A DNA stretch of 64,000 nucleotides from Nigerium sp. (GTDB lineage: Bacteria; Actinomycetota; Actinomycetes; Propionibacteriales; Propionibacteriaceae), in the NCBI GenBank assembly GCA_016711325.1, contig JADJTH010000009.1, forward strand, positions 310,001-374,000, in the 5' to 3' direction. Below, one piece after another: positions 35,057 through 43,057 of this stretch. The notes under the pieces were generated by a model, which searched no databases, was not told the origin of the DNA, and worked only from the letters and a program-made list of their open reading frames with translations. Each line of letters starts with the position of its first letter. Position 1 is the first letter of the stretch. The translations under genes were made by a program, and so were the position numbers.

Positions 35057-36009
35057 TGGGCAGCGTCACCGTTCTCGGCGGCACGTTCGCGGGGGTGTCC
35101 GCCGCCGCCCGCCTCGCCCGCGCCGGCCATCACGTCACGCTGGTCGCCGAGCCCGGGTGGGGCGACGCACTGCGCGCCGAATTCGGCGCCACCCTCGACT
35201 TCCCCGCGCCCTGGCGGGATCTGTTCAAGAAGACCGGACGCCCCGCCGCCGGTGCGCTCGGCCTGCACGGGCTCGAGCTCGCGGCGGACACCGACGGCCC
35301 GCCCACCGATCGGGCGGGCGTCTGGTACGCCGACGTGGCGGCCCTCGGCGAGCCCGCCGCCCGGGCCTGGCGTGACCTCGTCGATGCCGCCGACGACGTC
35401 TGGCAGGCCGTCCGCCCGCTCGGGGCCGAGTCCGAGCTCACCCCGCAGGCCGTCGTCCGCGCCGGCCTGCACCCCCGGCGCAGCCTCGCCGATGTCGCGC
35501 GCACCCTGCCCCATCCGGAGCTGGCGGAACGCCTCGACCGCCTCGCCGCCGCGCGCGGGCTGACGGCGGCGGACGCCCCGGCCTGGCTGCTCTCCCGACT
35601 CGCCGTCGCACGCACGTTCGGCCGCTGGCGGCTCATCGACGACAGCGGCGCCGCCGTGCCGGCGTCCGCCCTGGTCGACGTGCTCGCCGACCGCCTGGAC
35701 GCCCGCGGCGTCCAGGTCGTCGAGGCCCCCGCCGATGCCGCCGCCGACGCGACCGTCGACACCCACGACCCGGGCGTCCGCTGGCGCCGCCCACGCCGGT
35801 GGCCGCACCGCGATTCCTTCGTCGACCAGCTGCTCGCGCGGCCACCGCTGCGGACGCCCGGGCGTCCCGGCCGCTTCCATGCGTCGGCGTCCTCGCCCGC
35901 GGGCAACGAGCCCTGGGCGCAACTGCTGTCGGGGGCGCTCGCGTCGTACGCGGTGCACGCACTGCTCACCGGCGAGGACATCCGGCCGACCAACGCGGCA
36001 CGGCGTTGA
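35056..36009 (+). CDS. FAD/NAD-binding (Rossmann) protein
   Basis: A 317-residue protein beginning VTVLGGTFAGVSAAARLARAGH, a dinucleotide-binding fold with the GxxxxG spacing of FAD oxidoreductases of the amine oxidase/phytoene desaturase superfamily. The remaining sequence is Asp/Arg/Ala-rich and ends with WAQLLSGALASYAVHALLTGED, which resembles the C-terminal FAD-side helix of that fold. At about 60% of normal length it may be a minimal or degenerate member; no substrate can be assigned. It is coupled to the preceding small ORF. Confidence 0.7.
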   Translation: MGSVTVLGGTFAGVSAAARLARAGHHVTLVAEPGWGDALRAEFGATLDFPAPWRDLFKKTGRPAAGALGLHGLELAADTDGPPTDRAGVWYADVAALGEPAARAWRDLVDAADDVWQAVRPLGAESELTPQAVVRAGLHPRRSLADVARTLPHPELAERLDRLAAARGLTAADAPAWLLSRLAVARTFGRWRLIDDSGAAVPASALVDVLADRLDARGVQVVEAPADAAADATVDTHDPGVRWRRPRRWPHRDSFVDQLLARPPLRTPGRPGRFHASASSPAGNEPWAQLLSGALASYAVHALLTGEDIRPTNAARR

Positions 36010-36019
36010 CAGACGGGGG

Positions 36020-36025
36020 TAGAGT
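36020..36025 (+). promoter_or_regulatory. Candidate -10 box of the helicase gene
   Basis: TAGAGT, 31 nt before the proposed TTG start at 36057, which has GAGG at a suitable distance. Confidence 0.4.
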
Positions 36026-36056
36026 GGTGGGCTGGTCGAAACACGAGGATGCCCCG

Positions 36057-38250
36057 TTGAATCACTCCGAACTGATCGCCCGCGAACTGGCCACCGAGCA
36101 GGCCCACGTCGACGCCGTCTATGCGCGCCTCGACGAGGCGACCCAATCTGCCCGTAGCGCCGCCCGCACCGGCCAGCAGATCTACACGTCCGATCGCGGG
36201 AGCTGGGTCCGCGAAGAGGACGGAACCGCGCTCTTCGAGCGCGACGCCTTCACGTTCCAGGCCGCCAAGCGGCTGGCGGTGCTGGACGCCGAGCACGAGG
36301 GTCTCGTCTTCGGTCGGCTCGACCTCGACGACGAAGACCGGGAGATCCGCTACATCGGGCGGATCGGCGTCCGCGACGACGACTACGAGCCGCTGGTGAT
36401 CGACTGGCGCGCCCGCGCCGCGGAGCCGTTCTATCGCGCCACCTCCAACCAGCCGATGGATGTCGTGCGCCGCCGCGTCCTGCGCTGCCGCAACGACACG
36501 GTCGTCGGGATCGAGGACGACCTGCTCGACCCCGACGCTCAGCGCGAAGACCTGCCGATCATCGGCGAGGGCGCGCTGATGGCGTCGTTGTCGCGCGCGC
36601 GGCACCCGGATGAAGGACATCGTCGCCACGATCCAGGCCGAACAGGACGAGGCGATCCGTGCCGAGCACGCGGGCGTGACGATCATCAACGGCGGCCCCG
36701 GGACCGGCAAGACCGTCGTGGCACTCCACCGCGCCGCGTACCTGCTCTACTCCCACCGCCGGCGCTTCGAGCGCGGCGGCATCCTGGTCGTGGGGCCGGG
36801 CCCGGTGTTCATGAACTACATCGAGCGGGTGCTCCCCAGCCTGGGCGAGGACTCGGTGACGCTGCGCGCGATCGGCGCGGTGGCCTCCGACGTCCTGGAC
36901 GTCAGCTCCGACGTGGTCGACGACGCCGCCACGGCCGGGGTCAAGGGCTCACTGCGCATGGTGCGCGTCCTGAGGAATCTGGTGGCGTTGCCGCCGGGTG
37001 CGCCGGGCGAGGCGTCCGGCGAGCTCAGGGTGACCGTCAAGGGCGAGGTACTGAAGCTGGACGCCGCGCAGCTGGCGCGGATCCGTACCGAAGTGCTGAC
37101 CCGGACGCGGCTGAACCTGGGCCGGGAGATCGCCGAGAAGGCGCTGGTGGCGTCGCTGGCGGTCCAGGTGCCCGACGACACCGACGTCGACCCCGAAGCC
37201 GTGCCCGACCTGATCACGGACTCGGCGAACTACCGCGACTTCGTGGCGCGCTGGTGGCCGCCCCTGACCGCCGGCCAGGTGCTTCGACGGCTCGCCGATC
37301 CGGCCGTCGTCGGCCTGGTGGCCGACGGTGTGCTGGACGCCGAGGAGTCGGGCCTGCTCGCGGCGTCCTATGCGGCGGGCGGGCCGTGGACGGTGGCCGA
37401 TATCGCGCTGCTCGACGAGCTGACCGCGATCCTCGGACCGGTGCCCGATGAGCCGGACGCCGACCCGCTGCTGTTCCTGGAGGGTCTCGGGGAGGGAGGC
37501 GAGTTCGTCACGACGGCCGACAAGCTGCGCCGTACTGTCGAGGCCGACCTGCACGAGGACCGTCACGAGACCTACGCGCACATGCTGATCGACGAGTCGC
37601 AGGACATCACGCCCATGCAGTGGCGGATGCTGCGACGGCGCGGGTCGCAGGCGTCCTGGACGATCGTCGGCGACCTGGCACAGAGCAGTTGGCCCGACCT
37701 GGACGAGGTCGGCCGTGCCGTCCGCGATCTGATCGGCAACGCGCCGCACCGGTCGTTCCGGCTGTCGGTGAACTACCGCTCCCCCGCCGAGGTGTTCGAG
37801 CTGGCGGCGAAGGTCGTGCGCCGCAGCTACCCGAAGGCCGATCTGCCGCGCGCGGTGCGCTCGACCGGACGGCGCCCCGAGCTGCTGCGGACGTCCGACG
37901 CGGCGCTCGTGTCGGACCTGGTCGACGTCCTGGACCGGCTCACCGACGAGGTCGGCGGTACCGTCGGCATCATCGCCCCGCCGTCGCGGCAGGCGCCGCT
38001 GCGGCGCGCGTTGCATCAGCGCCTGTCGACCCGGATGAACCCGGCCAACCTGAGCCGACTGCTGTACCCGTCGCCGCTGGAGGCGAAGGGCCTCGAGTAC
38101 GACGCCGTCGTGGTCGTGTCTCCCGACGAGATTGTCGCCGAGAGCCCCGGCGGCGCCCGGGTGCTCTACGTGGCGCTGACCCGTCCGACCCAGGTGCTGG
38201 TCACGCTGGACATCGGCGAGAACTCGGGCGCCTGGCGTCCGGCCGACTGA
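36057..38250 (+). pseudogene. helD: HelD-type RNA polymerase-recycling helicase, frameshifted
   Basis: HelD/HelR proteins are UvrD-like ATPases that pull stalled RNA polymerase off DNA. Frame 1 (36057 to about 36600) encodes the N-terminal part, with YIGRIGVRDDDYEPLVIDWR and EPFYRATSN. Frame 2 (to 38250) carries the motor: Walker A GGPGTGKTVVALHRAAYL, DESQDITPMQW, VGDLAQSSWPD, NYRSPAEVFELA, LEAKGLEYDAVVVV and YVALTRPTQ. The frames join at a CG dinucleotide run (36592-36601). Adding one CG restores a continuous protein reading LSRARGTRMKDIV, which matches the family spacing. So this is a 2-bp deletion, a slippage site or a sequencing error. The ATG at 36610 could start a motor-only protein of 546 residues. 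The start is TTG with GAGG upstream. Confidence 0.85.
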
Positions 38251-38273
38251 GGTCGCGGGGGTTGCGCCCGTCG

Positions 38274-38699
38274 TCAGTAGACGTACGAGACGTTGGCCGA
38301 ATAGGGCGACTCGATCGCCCAGTCCATCCGCGCGGGCACGATGAGCGCCGGCCAGCTTTGGAAGCGGTAGTAGAGGATCCCGGCGAATCTGAGCGGGGCG
38401 AACGCCACGTCCCAGTCCCGGTCGGTCCCGCGCCGCAGTTCCATCGCGCGCCGCTCGACGCGCATCAACTGCGCCATCTCGGCGACGTACTGATCGCCGC
38501 AGAAAAACGGGTAGCCCCAAGAGAGATAGGACTCCTCGCCCACGCCACGCGTCTCGAGGGCAGCGAGCAGCCTCCCCCATTCGTTCCAGGTGCCGTCGAC
38601 CCCGTGACGCAGCGACACGGTCTCTGGGGTTGTTCTCCAGAGCCGTTCGGCTAGGAACTCCGCTAAGCGCCTCCAGTCGGCGTCATCGGGCTCGACCAC
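38274..38699 (-). CDS. Hypothetical protein (orphan, immunity-like context)
   Basis: A 141-residue soluble acidic protein that I do not recognise. It is rich in Trp and Tyr (YLSWGYPFFCGDQYVAEMAQ; FAGILYYRFQSWP), with no membrane helix. Local GC is about 63%, below the surrounding genes. The GTG has GGAGGAGG immediately upstream. Its 5' end overlaps a glycine-rich ORF fragment in another frame. The pairing of a small acidic orphan with a linker-like remnant resembles an immunity gene left behind after toxin loss, but this is inference. Confidence 0.6.
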   Translation of the reverse strand: MVEPDDADWRRLAEFLAERLWRTTPETVSLRHGVDGTWNEWGRLLAALETRGVGEESYLSWGYPFFCGDQYVAEMAQLMRVERRAMELRRGTDRDWDVAFAPLRFAGILYYRFQSWPALIVPARMDWAIESPYSANVSYVY

Positions 38700-38839
38700 G
38701 ATCCTCCTCCGACTCCTCCGCCTCCTCCGCCACCACCGTTGACATAGGCCTGAGCGCGTGCCACCCAGGAGGACCATGTCGCAGAAGCCTTGTTCCGGCC
38801 GGTTCCGTATCGCGTCCTGCTCCGGTTCTGCGTCGCCAC
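38663..38839 (-). other. Glycine-rich ORF fragment
   Basis: A 58-codon frame from GTG 38839 that reads KASATWSSWVARAQAYVN, then a run of eight glycines, Val, three glycines and WSSPMTPTGGA. It overlaps the start of the orphan gene at 38699. It looks like the C-terminal or linker part of a larger secreted protein rather than random frame. Whether it is expressed is unknown. Confidence 0.35.
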
Positions 38840-38848
38840 CGAAGAACC

Positions 38849-39250
38849 TCAGCGGGTGGCGACCAGCGCGGGGAAGACGTGCTCGCGGTTGAGCGGTGCC
38901 TCCGCCTCGTCGTCGATCGCGCGCGCCGGATCGACCCAGCGCAGGTCGTCCAGTTCGGCCTGCAACCGCGGCTCGACCTCGCGGAGGCAGCGGAACACCG
39001 TGGCGTCGAGGGCGAACCCCGCCTCGTTGGCGGCGCGCGTCCGGTATTCGCCGAAGGGAACGATGTCGGCGGACGTGAGCGCGATCCCGAGTTCCTCATC
39101 GACCTCGCGTAGCGCGCACTCCACCGCGGACTCCCCCGGCTCGGGCTTGCCGCCGGGCAGCATGTAGGCCGCCGTGCCGCGCTTGCGCACGGTCAGCACG
39201 CGCCCGTCCACGCGCTCGAACAGCACCGCGGACACAGTGATCAAACCCAC
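38849..39250 (-). CDS. Nudix hydrolase
   Basis: A 133-residue MutT-like Nudix protein that cleaves nucleoside diphosphates linked to another moiety. The Nudix box is complete: GGKPEPGESAVECALREVDE then ELGI (about 33-56). MutT-type 8-oxo-dGTP cleanup is possible but substrate is not determined by the box. It starts at GTG, six bases after TAGGGT. Confidence 0.92.
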   Translation of the reverse strand: MGLITVSAVLFERVDGRVLTVRKRGTAAYMLPGGKPEPGESAVECALREVDEELGIALTSADIVPFGEYRTRAANEAGFALDATVFRCLREVEPRLQAELDDLRWVDPARAIDDEAEAPLNREHVFPALVATR

Positions 39251-39256
39251 CCCGGC

Positions 39257-39262
39257 ACCCTA
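39257..39262 (-). promoter_or_regulatory. -10 box of leaderless Nudix gene
   Basis: TAGGGT on the minus strand, 6 nt before the GTG at 39250. Confidence 0.5.
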
Positions 39263-39283
39263 GCGCGGAGCAATCGTCCGATC

Positions 39284-39340
39284 CGCCCCGCACTCCCGCG
39301 CTCGCCCCGCACTCCCGCGCTCGCCCCGCACTCCCGCGCC
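39284..39340. repeat. Three 19-bp tandem repeats, intergenic
   Basis: Units 39284-39302, 39303-39321 and 39322-39340 of CGCCCCGCACTCCCGCGCT; the third differs only in its last base. The array runs into the first hairpin of the adjoining block. Confidence 0.85.
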
Positions 39341-39481
39341 CCACAGACGGGGCGCGGGAACGCCGCCCACGCGCGCGAGCGATCAAGACGCGCGGCACCC
39401 CTGGTCAGGGGTGCGGCGGGCGTAGGGGAGCCGCATCGCGAAGCGATGCAGCTCCCGGGCGGGACCAGGGGCCGCGCCCCT
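39333..39481. repeat. Cluster of four hairpins
   Basis: Four inverted repeats in 150 bp: CCCGCGCCCC/GGGGCGCGGG (39333-39358), CACCCCT/AGGGGTG (39396-39413), a composite GGGAGC-GCATCGC/GCGATGC-GCTCCC (39426-39456) and AGGGGC/GCCCCT (39467-39481). There is no supported gene in 39251-39537. Possible readings are a repetitive palindromic element, a structured RNA, or stacked terminators for the RHH gene. Confidence 0.6.
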
Positions 39482-39537
39482 GCCCGACCCACACGCACAC
39501 CGCGCCCAACCCACACCTTCGGCGCGACCGACGGACA

Positions 39538-39795
39538 CTACGAGTGCTTCGGCGGGCGTCCGCGGGGACGCATCGGCGCCGCCTTGGGGTCGCGGCCCGC
39601 GTCGGCGAGTGCGCGGCGCAGAATCACCTCGATCTGGGCGTTGACCGAGCGCAGGTCGTCCGAGGCCCACTTCGCCATCGCCTCGTGCACGGCCGGGTCG
39701 AGGCGCAGCAGCACCTGCTTGCGGGACGCCCGGGCACGGTCGGGCGCCGCACCCGGGGGCCTGGGTGCGGCGCGGTCGTCCTGATCGGAGGTCAC
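39538..39795 (-). CDS. Ribbon-helix-helix (Arc-type) protein
   Basis: An 85-residue DNA-binding candidate. The RHH fold is in residues about 25-68: the strand KQVLLRLDP is followed by two helices, VHEAMAKWASDDL and SVNAQIEVILRRALADAG. A basic Pro/Arg-rich tail follows. It starts at GTG, 12 bp after the SPFH stop, so the two form an operon. A palindrome in the operon promoter makes autoregulation plausible. Confidence 0.88.
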   Translation of the reverse strand: MTSDQDDRAAPRPPGAAPDRARASRKQVLLRLDPAVHEAMAKWASDDLRSVNAQIEVILRRALADAGRDPKAAPMRPRGRPPKHS

Positions 39796-39807
39796 GCTCG
39801 GACCCGA

Positions 39808-40782
39808 TCAGGAGTAGAGCGACCCGGCGTTGATGATCGGCGTCGCCCGCTGTTCGGAGGTGAGCACGACCAACAGGTTCGACACCATCTGGGCGCGGCG
39901 CTCATCGTCGAAGACGACGATCTCCTCGGCCTCGAGGCGGGTGAGGGCGTCCTGGACCATGGTGACCGCCCCCTCGACGATCTGCTCGCGGGCCGCGATG
40001 ATCGCGCCGGCCTGCTGGCGCTGCAGCATCGCCTGAGCGATCTCGGGGGCGTAGGCCAGCGACGAGATGCGCACCTCGACGATCTCGAGTCCGGCGATCG
40101 CCACACGCTCGGCCACCTCGGCGGCCAGTTCGGCGCTCACCTCTTCGGTGCCACCGCGTAGCGAGGTCTCCCCCGTCTTGGGCTGGTCGTAGGGGTGGAT
40201 CGTGGCGACGTGACGCAGCGCCGCCTCGGACTGGGTCTTGATGAACTCCTCGTAGTCCTCGACGGCGAAGACCGCGCGAGCGGTGTCGGCGACCTGCCAC
40301 ACGACGATGGCCGCGATGTTGACCGGGTTGCCGTCGAGGTCGTTGACCTTGAGTTCGTTGGTCTCGAAGTTGTGCACCCGCACCGACACCTTCTTGCCGG
40401 TGGTGAACGGCGGCACCAACACCAGCCCCGTCTGGCGCACGGTTCCGATGTAGCGGCCGAAGAACTGCCGCACCGAGGTCATGCCGGGCGCGATGACGGT
40501 CAGGCCGGTGGCGAGGATCGCGCTCAGCACGAGCAGCACCGTGCCGAGCACGATCGGGCTCGCGGACCCACCGGCGTCCGCCTGGATCGCGCCCACGATG
40601 CTCGCGTAGATGCCGTAGCCGAACATGCCCAGCACGGCGAGCAGGACGGAGAACGCGAGCGCCGAGCCGGCCGACGCCGCCCGGTGCTCGGTCACGTCGA
40701 CCCGGATGCCCGCGTGGCCCACCGGTTCGGTGCTGACGTCCGCGGGAACGTCGGTGACGGGCTTCGCGACGGGCGATGGCAT
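39808..40782 (-). CDS. SPFH/band-7 membrane protein
   Basis: A 324-residue stomatin/prohibitin-like protein. Two membrane helices (about 42-66 and 78-100) precede the SPFH domain (about 105-300), with VRQTGLVLVPPFTTGKKVSV near its start and IVEVRISSLAYAPEIAQAML near its end. Such proteins scaffold membrane microdomains, and this SPFH-RHH gene pair recurs in actinobacteria. GAGGAG lies six bases before the ATG. Confidence 0.92.
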   Translation of the reverse strand: MPSPVAKPVTDVPADVSTEPVGHAGIRVDVTEHRAASAGSALAFSVLLAVLGMFGYGIYASIVGAIQADAGGSASPIVLGTVLLVLSAILATGLTVIAPGMTSVRQFFGRYIGTVRQTGLVLVPPFTTGKKVSVRVHNFETNELKVNDLDGNPVNIAAIVVWQVADTARAVFAVEDYEEFIKTQSEAALRHVATIHPYDQPKTGETSLRGGTEEVSAELAAEVAERVAIAGLEIVEVRISSLAYAPEIAQAMLQRQQAGAIIAAREQIVEGAVTMVQDALTRLEAEEIVVFDDERRAQMVSNLLVVLTSEQRATPIINAGSLYS

Positions 40783-40813
40783 GGCGTGCTCCTCGGATCT
40801 GGCGGGATGTCGA

Positions 40814-40826
40814 TATCAATATGATA
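40814..40826. promoter_or_regulatory. Palindromic operator candidate for SPFH-RHH operon
   Basis: TATCA-ATA-TGATA, within the only AT-rich patch of the region (40812-40834). On the minus strand it overlaps TATCAT, a -10 candidate about 43 nt before the SPFH start. Confidence 0.5.
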
Positions 40827-40852
40827 GCTATTTATGGCCCGCGGCGCCAGCC

Positions 40853-41731
40853 TCAGCGTGCGTCCGACCGCAACCGGTCGAGGATGTCGCGGGTCGCCGT
40901 GGAACGGTTGAGCGTGAAGAACTGCAACCCCGGAGCGCCGGCGGCGATCACGTCGCGGCACAACTGCGTCACCAACTCGATGCCGACCTCGCGGAAGCGC
41001 ACCTTGTCGTCCGCCACCGCCCGCAGCTGCGCCTCGAACGCGGCGGGCATCCCCGAGCCGGACAGGCTCGCGAACCGCTCGATCTGACTCGGCACCGTGA
41101 CCGGCATGATCCCGGCCACGATCGGCATCGTGCCTCCCAGCGCACGAAACCGCTCGACCAGGCGCGCGTAGGCGTCCGCGTCGAAGAACAACTGCGAGAT
41201 CGCGAACTCGGCACCGGCGGCCTGCTTGGCGAGCAGGATCTCGGCGTCCAGCTCCAGCGTCCCCTCGGGGTGGCCGTCCGGGAAGGCCGCCACCCCTACC
41301 GTGAAGTCGCCGAGCGACCGGATGAGCCGCACCAGATCGGTCGCCGTCGCGAGGCCCTCGCGATGCGGACGGTAGCGCTCGCCCCCCGGCGGATCACCGC
41401 GCAACGCGAGGATGTGCGTGACGCCGAGGCGCTGGTACGCCTGGATCGCCCGCACCACCTCGGCCGCGCTCTGTCCGGCGACGGTGAGGTGCCCGATCAG
41501 CGAGGTCGCGGTCTGCCCCCGCAGGGCACCCACGGCCGAGAAGGTCTTGTACCGGCTCGCGCCGGTGGCACCGTACGTCACCGACACCCAGTCGGGCTTG
41601 AGTGGCTGCAGTTGCTCGAGAGCGCCGAGCAATTGCTGGACGCCCGCGTCGTCCGACGGAGGGAAGAACTCGACGCTGAACGTCGGGCCCGACGACGAGG
41701 CGAACAGGTCGATGATGGTCTCCGCAGGCAT
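40853..41731 (-). CDS. metF: Methylenetetrahydrofolate reductase
   Basis: Reduces 5,10-methylene-THF to 5-methyl-THF for methionine synthesis, using FAD. The 292-residue TIM barrel has FSVEFFPPSDD near the start, VTYGATGAS, THILALRGDPP, FAISQLFFDADAY and GLQFFTLNRSTAT at the end. The ATG (MPAETIIDLF) lies eight bases after TAGGGT, so a further upstream in-frame start was rejected. It is divergent from the prenyl synthase with only 51 bp between. Confidence 0.95.
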   Translation of the reverse strand: MPAETIIDLFASSSGPTFSVEFFPPSDDAGVQQLLGALEQLQPLKPDWVSVTYGATGASRYKTFSAVGALRGQTATSLIGHLTVAGQSAAEVVRAIQAYQRLGVTHILALRGDPPGGERYRPHREGLATATDLVRLIRSLGDFTVGVAAFPDGHPEGTLELDAEILLAKQAAGAEFAISQLFFDADAYARLVERFRALGGTMPIVAGIMPVTVPSQIERFASLSGSGMPAAFEAQLRAVADDKVRFREVGIELVTQLCRDVIAAGAPGLQFFTLNRSTATRDILDRLRSDAR

Positions 41732-41739
41732 GACCAGCC

Positions 41740-41745
41740 ACCCTA
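41740..41745 (-). promoter_or_regulatory. -10 box of leaderless metF
   Basis: TAGGGT on the minus strand, 8 nt before the metF ATG. Confidence 0.5.
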
Positions 41746-41770
41746 GTTCGGCCCGCACGCCTCACCCGGC

Positions 41771-41776
41771 TAGGCT
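41771..41776 (+). promoter_or_regulatory. -10 box of leaderless prenyl synthase gene
   Basis: TAGGCT, 6 nt before the GTG at 41783 and 25 bp from the metF -10 box on the other strand. Confidence 0.5.
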
Positions 41777-41782
41777 CACAGC

Positions 41783-42898
41783 GTGGTCTGCCTGTCGCCG
41801 TCCGATCCCGTCTCGCCCGCGTTCCGCGACGCCGTATCCGGTGCGCTGATGGAGTTCCTCGATTCCCAGGACGCCTCGCTCACGGCCATGCATCCGCTCA
41901 CCGCGCCCCTACTCGAGCGGGCGCGCCTGTTCACCACCGGCGGCAAGCGACTGCGCCCGGCCTTCTGCGCCTGGGCGTACGCGGCCGTCGCCGACGCCGA
42001 CCGGCTGCCGGACGCCGTGATCCGCGCCGCGTCCTCGCTCGACCTCCTGCACGTGTCCGCGCTCGTGCACGACGACGTGATGGACGCGTCCGATCACCGC
42101 CGGGGTTTCCCGTCCGCGCACCGCCAGTTCGAGGCCGACCATCGCGCGGCGGGCTGGCGGGGCGATCCCGCGCAGTTCGGGCGTGCCGGTGCGATCCTGC
42201 TGGGCGACCTGTTGCTGATGTGGTCGGTCGAGATGTTCCGGCGCAGCGGCCTGGACGCCGCCACCCTGGACCGCGCCCAGCCCTACCTCGAGCACGTGCG
42301 CGCCGAGGTGACCGCCGGACAGTACCTCGACGTGATCGCCCAGGCCCACGATCCGCACGCGCTCACCCGGACGCCGCAGGCGCGCGAGGCGCTCTCCGGC
42401 CTGATCGCGACCGTCGTCACCTGGAAATCGGCGTCCTACACCATCCGGCGTCCGCTGCACATCGGCGCGACGATCGCGGGCGCGAACACCGCCCAACTCC
42501 AGGCGCTCACCGCGTTCGGGCAGCCGCTGGGCCGCGCCTTCCAGTACCGCGACGATGTGCTCGGCATCTACGGCGACGCCGCGCTGACAGGCAAGGACTC
42601 CGGCGAGGATCTGCGCGCCGGCAAGCTGACGCTCCTGGCGGCCGAGGCGTTCGGACGGGCCGGCGCCGACGATTCCGCCGAGTTGGCGGCGCTCTTCGGC
42701 GACCCCGCTCTGACCCTCGCCCAGGTCGAGCGCGCGCGGCAGATCATCGACGCCAGCGGCGCCCGCGCCGCCGTCGAGGACGAGATCCGTCGCGAGTACG
42801 ACGCGGCGCTCGCCGCTCTGGCGGACGCCGACCTCACCGATGCCGGACGGGCAGGCCTCGCCGGCCTGGCCCGCCTCGCGGTGCGCCGCGACTTCTGA
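41783..42898 (+). CDS. Polyprenyl diphosphate synthase (IdsA type)
   Basis: A 371-residue trans-prenyltransferase that condenses isopentenyl diphosphate units into a geranylgeranyl or longer chain. TTGGKRLRPAFCAWAYA and the first Asp-rich motif LVHDDVMDASDHRRG (about 93-107) are canonical; the second reads FQYRDDVLGIYGD, the actinobacterial IdsA/GGPP variant. Likely products feed menaquinone or carrier lipids. Position beside metF matches idsA2 (Rv2173) next to Rv2172c. Confidence 0.93.
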   Translation: MVCLSPSDPVSPAFRDAVSGALMEFLDSQDASLTAMHPLTAPLLERARLFTTGGKRLRPAFCAWAYAAVADADRLPDAVIRAASSLDLLHVSALVHDDVMDASDHRRGFPSAHRQFEADHRAAGWRGDPAQFGRAGAILLGDLLLMWSVEMFRRSGLDAATLDRAQPYLEHVRAEVTAGQYLDVIAQAHDPHALTRTPQAREALSGLIATVVTWKSASYTIRRPLHIGATIAGANTAQLQALTAFGQPLGRAFQYRDDVLGIYGDAALTGKDSGEDLRAGKLTLLAAEAFGRAGADDSAELAALFGDPALTLAQVERARQIIDASGARAAVEDEIRREYDAALAALADADLTDAGRAGLAGLARLAVRRDF

Positions 42899-43044
42899 CA
42901 GGGCCGACGCCTCCACCCCCGTCTCCGATCGGCCGGGCGCCGAGGGCACGGCCAGCCAATCCCACGCAAGCAGCAGTATCCGGGCACGGAATACGCCGTA
43001 TCAAATCTCGCCCGTCCTCATTCCGGTCGCGTCAGGAACGGGCC

Positions 43045-43050
43045 TAGCAT
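43045..43050 (+). promoter_or_regulatory. -10 candidate of sugar transporter gene
   Basis: TAGCAT, 7 nt before the ATG at 43058. Upstream, ATACG-C-CGTAT (42991-43001) is a small palindrome that might be an operator. The 159-bp gap after the prenyl synthase holds nothing else clear. Confidence 0.4.
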
Positions 43051-43057
43051 GCGCGTC

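Noticed and set aside
39284..39340. Short CRISPR-like array
   Set aside because: The 19-bp units are directly adjacent with no spacers and no cas genes are present.
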